This document shows, piece after piece, positions 35,160 to 48,289 of a DNA stretch of 64,000 bases (its first letter is position 1; each line of letters starts with the position of its first letter). Where the stretch lies: assembly GCA_949316495.1 (NCBI GenBank), contig OX439004.1:17405267-17469266 (forward strand), given 5' to 3'. The position numbers and the translations under genes were made by a program. This DNA is from Amphiduros pacificus. Lineage: Eukaryota > Annelida > Polychaeta > Phyllodocida > Hesionidae. The notes below the pieces were generated by a model. It did no database searches, had not been told where the DNA came from, and saw nothing but the letters and a program-made list of their open reading frames with translations.

Positions 35160-36300
35160 CTGAAACATATAAGATAAAAAACGAAGTTTTAGATGTATCA
35201 TATGAAGAAGTGCACTTTGTTAAAATGATATAATGCTGGAGTTCCGGTTATTTTACCTCGCCTGTGAACCACCAAGATATATCGAAGGCATTTGTTAAAG
35301 AAGCATCGTAATGGAGATGCTTTTTAGCGTAATTGGAAAGCACTCCACAAGTCCAAAGAAGTTATCATATTAGGCGCATTCTGCTTGTAGTAAGGTATCA
35401 GGTATGGCGGGGTAAGGTACTGCGCACTCACAGGATACAATAATGTATGACCCGGGGCCCAAAGGCCAGGTCAAACTCGACCCCAGATACCTGTATTCCG
35501 TAATGTAAACTTGCGGTCAGAGGTTTCCTTCTATCAAGCACATCACTCACGGATTACAAGGACCTCGAAGGTATGACCTCAAAGCTGTGACCTCGAAGCT
35601 ATGACATCGGTAATCATTATGAGACCCAACACTTGCAACGGAGGGTATAGTTTTCTGTAATTTTTTTCTCATTCCAGTCGATTTCTTCTTAAAGAGCATA
35701 CGGGAATTTCTGGCATTTAGTTAAACCTTTGTCACCAGAAGCGAAGATAGTACTTCCGCAATGCATCACGTGTAAAGTGCGCTCAACCATGCAATATTGT
35801 GCAATCCACATCTCCCACCCACTGCGTCCACAAGTCTAGTATTGTAAAATTCAAAAGACAGCATGTCATTTCTGGATGGCATTGCTTTAGTAAAACAATG
35901 ATTAAACAAATAGTTGCACGTAAGTTCCATCTGCTTTTCAAAGGTACCTCCCGCTACCTTTATTGGTCAAAATTGATTTTTTTTTCAGATTTAGATTAAA
36001 AAAAAAATTGAAGAATGAGTCATCAAATCTACTAAAAAGACCTGGATTCTGAATTCCTCATGAGCTGACATGAGATTTGGTTTGAGATTATTTTTGTTTT
36101 TGTACAAGCTGTTCTGTTTATTTCCGCAGTGTCACCTGTGGGGCTAAACAAAGCCATGAAACAAAACAATTCTCACTTAGCGTAATGAAACTGTCAACCA
36201 GTGCAATGAAACTGACGCTCCAATTCTGACGCACGTCGGTTGACAATATGAATATTCATGGCTTGCTTTGATTCTGATGATTTTTAGTAATGGTGTTTAT
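35160..36300. other. Upstream intron or 5' flank, nothing recognised
   Basis: No signal-peptide exon or other coding exon with a phase-1 donor was seen on the minus strand here. Sequence is unique and AT-rich. Confidence 0.5.
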
Positions 36301-36425
36301 TTGTTTTTGACTGTTTTGGGTTTTACGTCACTTTCAACATTATTTCAGTTATTTTATGACGAGACCTACTTGTAGCAGATATAGTGCTGCCTCATTGTCA
36401 TGTCACAGGTCCTTATGCGACAGTC
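36301..36425 (-). mobile_element. SINE 3' fragment
   Basis: Reads on the minus strand as the 3' third of the same SINE as 2204-2457: TGTCATGACAATGAGGCAGC, then AAATAACTGAAATAATGTTG and a degraded CAAA tail. The tRNA-derived half is missing. Confidence 0.75.
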
Positions 36426-36502
36426 ACATATAGTTAAGCGCTATGAACAGATTTTATCTGGTATTCAGCGCTATATAAATTTTATTATTATTATTATTAT
36501 TA
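36426..36502 (+). mobile_element. 3' end of a second SINE/LINE family with (ATT)n tail
   Basis: TTAAGCGCTATGAACAGATT and AGCGCTATATAAATTTTATT followed by ATT repeats form a 3' tail of the kind shared by some LINEs and their SINEs in many animals. No body can be assigned. It abuts the SINE fragment on its left. Confidence 0.5.
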
Positions 36503-37314
36503 TATAGACGATCTCGTTGGACGATGTCAAAACGGTGTTAAAATTTACCTGATCGTCGAACATCATTGGATATCGTCCAAGGATGTTTTGGGACCGATTT
36601 AGCAATGACCGTCAACGTTTATGATAGTTTGAGACAACTCCATTACCGCTCAGGACCGCCAGAAGTTTTGAGCAGTTCCTTATCGTTCTGCAACCGATCT
36701 GGTACCGATATGAACCCGGCCGTCATCGTCTACTCATCGTCCATTACCGATTTGGCAACGTTGAAAAGTTATTAGGCGATGGTACAGCGTGTTATGGATG
36801 GTTGGACTGCCCAGACCGATCTAGGCTCGTCACGTGGTTGCTTCTAACCGTTCATGCCCTGGCACCGCTGACAGCCTGTTCCACATGTACACAGAGTCCT
36901 GGCACCGTCCTGGCACCATTCCACCCGACCTGAAAAAGTTTGTCACCGTTTCAAAGTTTTTGGTTGTTTTACTCGCTCTAACCGTTTTTAAAGTTTTGGG
37001 GACGATATGGGACAGTCCAATTGTGGACGTGCATTTTGATTTTTTTGGGTGGGTAAATTCAAATCTCCTGTGGTCTTCAAAATATTGCAAAAATCTTATC
37101 GTTTTGACATCGTTCTTACGAGACCGTCTATATGTGACAGTAGCATTAATACCACAACCACAGTGTACAGCAAAAACTGTGCACTTCATTTCCTCTTATG
37201 TAATACATATTCTGAATATGGTTTGATCGCATTAGCTGATTAACATTTTGCTGCTATTTCAACAATTCATGCCAAATGGGCATTTTAAAGAGCTTTCAAT
37301 GACGTGCTAGCATG
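36503..37314. other. Unclassified sequence between SINE copies
   Basis: This block is richer in CG dinucleotides than its surroundings and repeats words such as ACCGAT, GACCGTC, CTGGCACCGT. It has no domain-bearing frame. It may be an old non-autonomous transposon, but no terminal repeats or target duplications were found. Confidence 0.3.
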
Positions 37315-37625
37315 TTTTGTTTGTTTGTTTGGGGTTTGACATCACTTTCAACATTATTTCAGTCATTTCGTGATGAGACCTACTTGTAAAAGATATAGTG
37401 CTGTTTCACTGAATTGTCATGTCGCATGTCCTTGACATGACAACCCACCCAGTCACAGATTTACAAGGACAACGGGTTAACCCTTTGGCACAGGCCTCAG
37501 CTCACGTGTGAAATTGTATCATGAATTCAATCTTGGCATGGCCGGGGATCAAACCCACAACCTTTGGATAACCACAGAGGAACTGGTGCTAATAAGCTGG
37601 CGCTCTAACCAACTGCACCACGGCC
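37315..37625 (-). mobile_element. tRNA-derived SINE, full length
   Basis: On the minus strand it begins GGCCGTGGTGCAGTTGGTTA, containing a tRNA-like A box (TGGTGCAGTTGG). A B box (GGTTTGATCCC) follows, then the same body as 2204-2457, and a (CAAA)n tail. The 32-bp array begins immediately beyond its 5' end. No clear target duplication was seen. Confidence 0.88.
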
Positions 37626-37639
37626 TGTGGCCTATATAT

Positions 37640-40436
37640 CTGGTATGGAATGAGAGCAGACCATGGTATATACAGTGTAAGATGTGAGAAGACCATGGTA
37701 TATACAATGTAAGATGAGAGCAGACCATGGTATATACAGCGTAAGATGAGAGCAGACCATGGTATATACAGCATAAGATGAGAGCAGACCATGGTATATA
37801 CAGTGTAAGATGAGAGCAGACCATGGTATATACAGTGTAAGATGAGAGCAGATCATGGTATATACAGTATGATATGAGAGCAGTATGATATGAGAGCAGA
37901 CCATGGTATATACAGTGTAAGATGAGAGCAGACCATGGTATATACAGTGTAAGATGAGAGCAGACCATGGTATATACAGTGTGAGATGAGAGCAGACCAT
38001 GGTATATACAATGTAAGATGAGAGCAGACCATGGTATATACAGTGTAAGATGAGAGCAGACCATGGTATATACAGTGTAAGATGAGAGCAGACCATGGAA
38101 TATACAGCATAAGATGAGAGCAGACCATGGTATATACAGCGTAAGATGAGAGCAGACCATGGTATATACAGCGTAAGATGAGAGCAGACCATGGTATATA
38201 CAGCGTAAGATGAGAGCAGACCATGGTATATACAGCATAAGATGAGAGCAGACCATGGTATATACAGTGTAAGATGAGAGCAGACCATGGCATATACAGC
38301 ATAAGATGAGAGCAGACCATGGCATATACAATGTAAGATGAGAGCAGACCATGGTATATACAGTGTAAGATGAGAGCAGACCATGGTATATACAGTGTAA
38401 GATGAGAGCAGACCATGGCATATACAATGTAAGATGAGAGCAGACCATGGTATATACAGTGTGAGATGAGAGCAGACCATGGTATATACAGTGTGAGATG
38501 AGAGCAGACCATGGTATATACAATGTAAGATGAGAGCAGACCATGGTATATACAGTGTAAGATGAGAGCAGACCATGGAATATACAGCATAAGATGAGAG
38601 CAGACCATGGTATATACAGCGTAAGATGAGAGCAGACCATGGTATATACAGCGTAAGATGAGAGCAGACCATGGTATATACAGCGTAAGATGAGAGCAGA
38701 CCATGGTATATACAGCATAAGATGAGAGCAGACCATGGTATATACAGTGTAAGATGAGAGCAGACCATGGCATATACAGCATAAGATGAGAGCAGACCAT
38801 GGCATATACAATGTAAGATGAGAGCAGACCATGGTATATACAGTGTAAGATGAGAGCAGACCATGGTATATACAGTGTAAGATGAGAGCAGACCATGGCA
38901 TATACAATGTAAGATGAGAGCAGACCATGGTATATACAGTGTGAGATGAGAGCAGACCATGGTATATACAGTGTGAGATGAGAGCAGACCATGGTATATA
39001 CAATGTAAGATGAGAGCAGACCATGGTATATACAGTGTAAGATGAGAGCAGACCATGGTATATACAGTGTAAGATGAGAGCAGACCATGGTATATACAAT
39101 GTAAGATGAGAGCAGACCATGGTATATACAGTGTAAGATGAGAGCAGACCATGGTATATACAGTGTAAGATGAGAGCAGACCATGGTATATACAATGTAA
39201 GATGAGAGCAGACCATGGTATATACAGTGTAAGATGAGAGCAGACCATGGTATATACAGTGTAAGATGAGAGCAGACCATGGTATATACAGTGTGAGATG
39301 AGAGCAGACCATGGTATATACAATGTAAGATGAGAGCAGACCATGGTATATACAGTGTAAGATGAGAGCAGACCATGGTATATACAGTGTAAGATGAGAG
39401 CAGACCATGGAATATACAGCATAAGATGAGAGCAGACCATGGTATATACAGTGTAAGATGAGAGCAGACCATGGTATATACAGTGTAAGATGAGAGCAGA
39501 CCATGGAATATACAGCATAAGATGAGAGCAGACCATGGTATATACAGCGTAAGATGAGAGCAGACCATGGTATATACAGCGTAAGATGAGAGCAGACCAT
39601 GGTATATACAGCGTAAGATGAGAGCAGACCATGGTATATACAGCATAAGATGAGAGCAGACCATGGTATATACAGTGTAAGATGAGAGCAGACCATGGCA
39701 TATACAGCATAAGATGAGAGCAGACCATGGCATATACAATGTAAGATGAGAGCAGACCATGGTATATACAGTGTAAGATGAGAGCAGACCATGGTATATA
39801 CAGCATAAGATGAGAGCAGACCATGGCATATACAATGTAAGATGAGAGCAGACCATGGTATATACAGTGTAAGATGAGAGCAGACCATGGTATATACAGT
39901 GTAAGATGAGAGCAGACCATGGCATATACAGCGTAAGATGAGAGCAGACCATGGTATATACAGCGTAAGATGAGAGCAGACCATGATATATACAGCGTAA
40001 GATGAGAGCAGACCATGGTATATACAATGTAAGATGAGAGCAGACCATGGTATATACAGCGTAAGATGAGAGCAGACCATGGTATATACAGCGTAAGATG
40101 AGAGCAGACCACGGCATATACAGCGTAAGATGAGAGCAGACCATGGTATATACAGTGTAAGATAAGAGCAGACCATGGTATATACAGTGTAATATGAGAG
40201 CAGACCATGGTATATATAGTATGAGATGAGAGCAGACCATGGTATACGAAGTGTAAGATGTGAGAAGACCATGGTATATACAGTGTAAGATGAGAGCAGA
40301 CCATGGTATATACAGCGTAAGATGAGAGCAGACCATGGTATATACAGCATAAGATGAGAGCAGACCACGGCATATACAGTGTAAGATGAGAGCAGACTAT
40401 GGTATATATAGTATGAGATGAGAGCAGACCATGGCA
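37640..40436. repeat. 32-bp minisatellite, about 87 units
   Basis: The unit is GAGAGCAGACCATGGTATAT then ACAGTGTAAGAT. Variants lie chiefly at GTGTAAG, GCGTAAG, GCATAAG and ATGTAAG, and at GGTATA, GGCATA and GGAATA. A 480-bp block (15 units) is repeated nearly exactly from about 38097 and 38577, with a partial third near 39505. Because 96 bp is 32 codons, three minus-strand frames stay open for 800-1000 codons; not genes. Confidence 0.97.
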
Positions 40437-41816
40437 TCCTTTCACTAATGAAAGTGATATCTTTAATTTTAAATATGTGTTAATTTCTGCTGAAGATACA
40501 AGTAAGTCATTGCATCTTCTCCTGCACTGCAAAGATGTACATACCACCCTCATATATTTATTTAATTTCAAAACTTGAAAACACAATGAAAACATAACAA
40601 AAAGAAAACTATCGCGAATCAATGCTTTCAATGTTAATTTTTTTATGGAGGATAGGGAGGGGGCGTGGGGATCGCTGAACAAAAAAACAACAATGAATTA
40701 AGTATGTTGTAAGACTTGAAAGTTTTGATTTATTTCCTCACAATAAGACATCAGTGATGATACATTGAAAGCATTAAAGCATTGTGACACACCTACTTTG
40801 ACACTTGTTATATGCAGCATCACTGAGTCGGGGACGCGCTTATGGAGTGTACAAGGAGACAAGTGATGGGCAAATGTAAGAGATATAATATAGACACCTG
40901 TCATAATCCGTGCTTGATCACCATTGTAACAATAAGCGAACATCTCATGCTGAATGTATATTAAGAATCACAGAACAACAATTTCAATACAAGATGGGCG
41001 TATCTATCATCGCTTTGTCATACCATCCGTCAGAACTTCCGGCAAATATGCCTCTGTGCAGACAACACAGTTGCCTCTGGTGCAGAGAAATCATATCTCG
41101 CCAAACGTCCCATTACAAACTTTGCAACAACATATCTTGCAGATTGTTCTCCATCTATATAGAGGAAACTTTTGTCCTGGTTACATCTATATTTCCACTG
41201 ATGTTTCTCTGATACAAGCAGATTTCTTGCATACATATTCCATATTGATATATTATTTCTGTTTTTAGTTTTATCTGCTCTGACTTTGTATTTCCCGTCT
41301 ATGCATCCTCGGCATATATGTTTGTTATCTTCACACGGGTCAGGTTGCCCTTGGTACAATGTAAATAATCTAAAGCCTAATACATTTGCTGACATGGATT
41401 GGAATTTGTGTCGCTGTGGAGGTCCACCTCTGTGCTATGTCTAAACGATTTAATTTTTCTTTGGCTTGAAATGAAAATGAACATTATTGAGTTAAAACGA
41501 CATAAGCCTAATACGTTGTGAAATCAGTGACAGGAACGGTAGTGTGGCGAGTGTCATGTAGTCAGAACAATTACAGCATAACAGCAACTTCTCATGTATT
41601 ACCCATACAGGCCATAACATTGATCAGACCTGTCCATGGGATCAGACCTTATTGAGTTATGGCACCTGAGGTGTTATGGGTAGTGGGGTGTGTGAGGAGA
41701 CTGGGAGAATACATAACCACCATCCACAATCTGCTCTCTGCTGTGCTATGAATCCACAATATTCATAATGGGTCTCGTATGAGAGCAAATATCGTTCAAC
41801 CTGAGTCATTCACCCG
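40437..41816. other. Unique sequence, no supported gene
   Basis: Open frames at 41030-41395 (minus, cysteine-containing) and 40910-41268 (plus) overlap each other, and match no domain I know. They lack convincing splice sites and are not called. Confidence 0.5.
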
Positions 41817-44800
41817 CACGGCCGTATTCTCCCATATAACACAGGAACTCTGGCTAGCTAGCCTGCCACATTGGCCGTATTCTCCCATATAACACAGGAA
41901 CTCTGGCTAGCTAGTCTGCCACATTGGCTGTATTCTCCCATATAACACAGGAACCCTGGCTAGCTATCCTGCCACATTGGCTGTATTCTCTCATGTAACA
42001 CAGGAACTTTGGCTAGCTATCCTGCCACATTGGCTGTATTCTCCCATATAACACAGGAACTTTGGCTAGCTATCCTGCCACATTGGCTGTATTCTCCCAT
42101 ATAACACAGGAACCCTGGCTAGCTATCCTGCCACATTGGCTGTATTCTTCCATATAACACAGGAACCCTGGCTAGCTATCCTGCCAAATTGGCTGTATTC
42201 TCCCATACAACACAGGAACCCTGGCTAGCTATCCTGCCACATTGGCTGTATTCTCCCATATAACACAGGAACTTTGGCTAGCTATCCTGCCACATTGGCG
42301 GTATTCTCCCATATAACACATGAACTCTGGCTAGCTAGCCTGCCACATTGGCGGTATTCTCCCATATAACACAGGAACCCTGGCTAGCTATCCTGCCACA
42401 TTGGCTGTATTCTCCTATATAACACAGGAACTTTGGCTAGCTAGTCTGCCACATTGGCTGTATTCTCTCATGTAACACAGGAACTCTGGCTAGCTAGTCT
42501 GCCACATTAGCTGTATTCTCTCATGTAACACAGGAACTCTGGCTAGCTAGCCTGCCACATTGGCTGTATTCTTCCATATAACACAGGAACTTTGGCTAGC
42601 GAGCCTGCCACATTGGCGGTATTCTCCCATATAACACAGGAACCCTGGCTAGCTAGCCTGCCACATTGGCTGTATTTTCCCATATAACACAGGAACCCTG
42701 GCTAGCTATCCTGCCACATTGGCTGTATTCTCCCATACAACACAGGAACCCTGGCTAGCTATCCTGCCACATTGGCTGTATTCTCCCATACAACACAGGA
42801 ACCCTGGCTAGCTAGCCTGCCACATTGGCTGTATTTTCCCATATAACACAGGAACCCTGGCTAGCTATCCTGCCACATTGGCTGTATTCTCCCATACAAC
42901 ACAGGAACCCTGGCTAGCTATCCTGCCACATTGGCTGTATTCTCCCATATAACACAGGAACTTTGGCTAGCTATCCTGCCACATTGGCTGTATTCTCCCA
43001 TATAACACAGGAACCCTGGCTAGCTATCCTGCCACATTGGCTGTATTCTTCCATATAACACAGGAACCCTGGCTAGCTATCCTGCCAAATTGGCTGTATT
43101 CTCCCATACAACACAGGAACCCTGGCTAGCTATCCTGCCACATTGGCTGTATTCTCCCATATAACACAGGAACTTTGGCTAGCTATCCTGCCACATTGGC
43201 GGTATTCTCCCATATAACACATGAACTCTGGCTAGCTAGCCTGCCACATTGGCGGTATTCTCCCATATAACACAGGAACCCTGGCTAGCTATCCTGCCAC
43301 ATTGGCTGTATTCTCCTATATAACACAGGAACTTTGGCTAGCTAGTCTGCCACATTGGCTGTATTCTCTCATGTAACACAGGAACTCTGGCTAGCTAGTC
43401 TGCCACATTAGCTGTATTCTCTCATGTAACACAGGAACTCTGGCTAGCTAGCCTGCCACATTGGCTGTATTCTTCCATATAACACAGGAACTTTGGCTAG
43501 CGAGCCTGCCACATTGGCGGTATTCTCCCATATAACACAGGAACCCTGGCTAGCTAGCCTGCCACATTGGCTGTATTTTCCCATATAACACAGGAACCCT
43601 GGCTAGCTATCCTGCCACATTGGCTGTATTCTCCCATACAACACAGGAACCCTGGCTAGCTATCCTGCCACATTGGCTGTATTCTCCCATACAACACAGG
43701 AACCCTGGCTAGCTAGCCTGCCACATTGGCTGTATTTTCCCATATAACACAGGAACCCTGGCTAGCTATCCTGCCACATTGGCTGTATTCTCCCATACAA
43801 CACAGGAACCCTGGCTAGCTATCCTGCCACATTGGCTGTATTCTCCCATATAACACAGGAACTTTGGCTAGCTAGCCTGCCACATTGGCGGTATTGTCCC
43901 ATATAACACAGGAACCCTGGCTAGCTATCCTGCCACATTGGCTGTATTCTCCCATACAACACATGAACCCTGGCTAGCTAGCCTGCCACATTGGCTGTAT
44001 TTTCCCATATAACACAGGAACCCTGGCTAGCTATCCTGCCACATTGGCTGTATTCTCCCATACAACACAGGAACCCTGGCTAGCTATCCTGCCACATTGG
44101 CTGTATTCTCCCATATAACACAGGAACTTTGGCTAGCTATCCTGCCACATTGGCGGTATTCTCCCATATAACACAGGAACTCTGGCTAGCGAGCCTGCCA
44201 CATTGGCGGTATTTTCCCATATAACACAGGAACCCTGGCTAGCTATCCTGCCACATTGGCTGTATTCTCCCATATAACACAGGAACTTTGGCTAGCTAGT
44301 CTGCCACATTGGCTGTATTCTCTCATGTAACACAGGAACTCTGGCTAGCTAGTCTGCCACATTGGCTGTATTTTCCCATATAACACAGGAACCCTGGCTA
44401 GCTATCCTGCCACATTGGCTGTATTCTCCCATACAACACAGGAACCCTGGCTAGCTATCCTGCCACATTGGCTGTATTCTCCCATATAACACAGGAACTT
44501 TGGCTAGCTAGCCTGCCACATTGGCGGTATTCTCCCATATAACACAGGAACCCTGGCTAGCTATCCTGCCACATTGGCTGTATTCTCCCATACAACACAT
44601 GAACCCTGGCTAGCTAGCCTGCCACATTGGCTGTATTTTCCCATATAACACAGGAACCCTTGCTAGCTATCCTGCCACATTGGCTGTATTCTCCCATACA
44701 ACACAGGAACCCTGGCTAGCTATCCTGCCACATTGGCTGTATTCTCCCATATAACACAGGAACTTTGGCTAGCTATCCTGCCACATTGGCGGTATTCTCC

Positions 44801-45470
44801 CATATAACACAGGAACTCTGGCTAGCGAGCCTGCCACATTGGCGGTATTCTCCCATATAACACAGGAACCCTGGCTAGCTATCCTGCCACATTGGCTGTA
44901 TTCTCCCATATAACACAGGAACTTTGGCTAGCTAGTCTGCCACATTGGCTGTATTCTCTCATGTAACACAGGAACTCTGGCTAGCTAGTCTGCCACATTG
45001 GCTGTATTCTCTCATGTAACACAGGAACTCTGGCTAGCTAGCCTGCCACATTGGCTGTATTCTCCCATATAACACAGGAACTTTGGCTAGCGAGCCTGCC
45101 ACATTGGCGGTATTCTCCCATATAACACAGGAACCCTGGCTAGCTATCCTGCCACATTGGCTGTATTTTCCCATATAACACAGGAACCCTGGCTAGCTAT
45201 CCTGCCACATTGGCTGTATTCTCCCATACAACACAGGAACCCTGGCTAGCTAGCCTGCCACATTGGCTGTATTCTCCCATACAACACAGGAACCCTGGCT
45301 AGCTATCCTGCCACATTGGCTGTATTCTCTCATGTAACACAGGAACCCTGGCTAGCTATCCTGCCACATTGGCTGTATTCTCTCATGTAACACAGGAACT
45401 CTGGCTAGCGAGCCTGCCACTTTGGTTGTTTTTCCCCTATAACGCGCATGAACTCTGGCTAGCGAGCCTG
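41817..45470. repeat. 53-bp minisatellite, about 69 units, with ~0.9 kb higher-order repeat
   Basis: The unit is CCACATTGGCTGTATTCTCC, CATATAACACAGGAACCCTG, GCTAGCTATCCTG. Each unit carries the self-complementary GCTAGC. A distinctive unit with TATTCTTCC and GCCAAATTGG recurs 901 bp (17 units) apart at about 42141 and 43042. The last two units near 45400 are decayed. All frames are closed. Confidence 0.97.
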
Positions 45471-46155
45471 GCTATTTGACTGTATTCTCGTTTTCCTTTT
45501 ATGTAAATGGCGATGAAAGGAATTTATATTTTCTTTATTACATAAACGAATTTGGTCATCGGTCTCATGATGATGATGGGATAATTATATGACGACATGT
45601 TTGTTTATAAATTGTTTTTGCCTATCCTGAGAACCGGACAAGCATTTTGTATCTTTATAACAATGCTAATTAGGCTATGAAATATGTAATATGTTTGTCA
45701 CAAGTGTGCTGAAAAGATTTCTCAACGCGAGTTGGTATTGTTAACAATATACATATCTGAGCACATAGAAAATGCGAGCTGTTTGACTCGCTGTAAACTA
45801 TATATTTGAAATTTAGAAATAAAATATGGATTTATTTCTCATCAGAGATGATTGCTCTAAAATAAACCACAGATGATGGATTGATAATTATGAAACGAGT
45901 CAATTTTACCACACACAAATGTAACGTATTTCACTCGAAAGCCAAAAATTCATAAGGCCCTGCATGTGACATTGCTCCACGAGCCGAAAAAGGCCATACA
46001 ATGAACATGCAAAAGCTTAATTTTTCACACTCAAAGAACTAATGTTTTCTAACAAAGTAAATTGTATTCACCAAAGAGAAGCCGAAATAAAATGTTAGTT
46101 ACTGTTTCAGAGTCAGTGGCCAATTACTTAACGAACTCAATTGATTTGCTTGCAG

Positions 46156-46467
46156 ATCACGGTGTGGAAAATCGCTTTAAAAGCATACAGATGCAAGGAG
46201 CTCAAAGTGTTCCAAAAGAAGACGTGGCTCAGTGTTGACAAGAAGAGCTTCCAACTGGTACCAGGTGTCACTTACAAAGATTATTTGAGCAACAGATGGA
46301 AGGGGACACGTCCATCTGATCTGCGTGTGAACAGAAATTATAATGATAGAGAACAATCTCCAGGGACTTATGTTTTGACCACGCGAAGACTAACTGTCGA
46401 ACATTGCTTAAACAATTCAATGCAGCACATGTCAGGCCAGAATAAGGAGGCAGGAGGGAGACAGTAG
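46156..46467 (+). other. Unidentified open frame, possible exon
   Basis: An acceptor-like TTTGCTTGCAG is followed by 103 open codons (ITVWKIALKAYRCKELKVFQ...) to a TAG stop. Composition is mixed and basic, without low complexity. There is no recognisable domain, no ATG near the start and no partner exon. It may be chance. Confidence 0.15.
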
Positions 46468-47422
46468 GGAGAGTGCCACCCTTTTACATCACCGGTATTA
46501 CTCATTGTGGCAAGCCATGTGTTTGTACCACCGTCCTTTTCTACAGATATAGACCACTCATATTGTCCAAGGAATTCCTTTTAATATTGTACAATAGACG
46601 GCCAGCTCATGATTCTGTACTGATTTATGTACAAAATCATGAAATATTTCTGTGACCTGGTTAATGATCAATACCCACATCTTACCTTATCTGGAACAAA
46701 GGAAAATCATTTATATCTGCACGCTCATTCGCTGGGCTATATTTGGACCCAGGATAATTTGGAAGCTAACAAGTTTCTAATGAGTTTTTGCTGAATACAT
46801 ATCTGATATTCTCTTGAGCGACTTATCTCGGTTTTTCAGAGGCTCATGTCTACTTAAAAGCTCATAGGGCAAAGCCTGGGAGGATTGTATTTTATTTTAT
46901 ATTTGCTTGTGGCACCAGAACGAACACTACAAAATAATTCCTGGGCTTATCTACCAGTTGTAATATGTTGTTACAGTTGGCTCATATATTTGCCTGTGTT
47001 TCATCTATATATTACAGTAATTTAGAATTCATAAAGCTTTGAGTGGAAGGTGTGCATCAAAATGATACTGGCTTTGCATACATCTCCATATGTCCTGTAT
47101 CTGTGTAGAACACTTGTCCACTCCGCTGCCCACTAAATACCTTACTTGAAGCGTCTCCCGGTAGCATTTAAGGGGCTTCACAAAGCCAAGGCAGTCAAAT
47201 GAAGATTGAATATATCATTTCATTTCTTACTATTAAAGTTGTTTGTCTTTAAGTCGTTTGTATTAAAGACCTTTCCAGCATTGTTTATGCTATATCAGGT
47301 CAAATGGAAGCCTGTGACTGGCATTCAATGCTATACTATTGTGTAAGAGTGAATGGGAATTTTTCTTTTGCATTGTCACATATGCATGATAACACAAACC
47401 ACGGCTATATGAAAACCAGTCA

Positions 47423-47454
47423 TGAAATAGTAAAACCCTGGTTTTACTATTTCA
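47423..47454. repeat. Perfect 15-bp-arm palindrome
   Basis: TGAAATAGTAAAACC and GGTTTTACTATTTCA are exact complements separated by only CT. Confidence 0.95.
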
Positions 47455-48289
47455 AGAATGAAATAATTACTCTCTGGAGATTTCGCCATGCCATAAAAGT
47501 TATAGTATCTGCCTCCATTGCCGCGTTTGTTAAAGTACCATTTTATTTTGCCTTGCGTCGATGCTTTCATTTTGCAGATGGTTTCATGGACATACATATA
47601 ACTCGTGGTGTGCACATGCATTTGTTGTTGTGCTTACTGATTATAATATTGACGCCAAATGGTGTATCATAATATCTAACTTTATGTAGGTATGAGTTTG
47701 TGAGGAATATAGAACTCACTCACACAGTCAAATCTAGCGGATAATTACAGAGGTAGATTTGTGAGTGTACCTCGCAATGCAGCGTCCTGTATACGCGTCT
47801 GTCTGTTACTTGGGGGGGGGGGGGATGATATATGCCCCGAGTTGCCTCTGCCTATCGCCAACTTGCAGAAACAATTTAGCACTGCACTACAGGGAGTATT
47901 TCCATCAGCACGCTGTCTGGTCCGAGTGCCTTCATAAAATCATGCCAACCCCTGCCACAAATTCATAAGCCGAGTTGGGCATTCATTTTTCATGTGTGAC
48001 TGACTTTCATGTGTCCCTGATGAGCAGAGGTTGGCCTGAATGGAAGCTCTTTGACGGAGCCACCACGCGGTGCTCTGCATAAACATGACACTCTCACGGG
48101 GTGACACAGGAGAAAAAGTCAAACAACAGATTATGATCTCATTAGAAGACTTTACAAGAATTATAATCTCTTTCTGGGTGGTTTTACTGCTCTAGTTATT
48201 GCCCAGCTGGTCTGACCACTCTCCCATAACATACATTTGATTGACGCATTAATATTGGTAATGGTAACTGCTAAGACATGATAAAAATC

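Larger units (their letters stand above)
45471..48289. other. Unique sequence with one hairpin, no supported gene
   Basis: No recognised coding sequence. It includes the doubtful open frame at 46156-46467, a perfect palindrome at 47423-47454 and a 13-base G run at 47812-47824. Confidence 0.5.

Noticed and set aside
37549-40682. Three minus-strand frames of 827-1016 codons
   Set aside because: Produced by the 32-bp array read as 96-bp super-units; all three frames on one strand are open with the same peptide set.
41030-41395. Cysteine-containing minus-strand frame of 121 codons
   Set aside because: No domain match, no splice signals, and two plus-strand frames of similar length overlap it.
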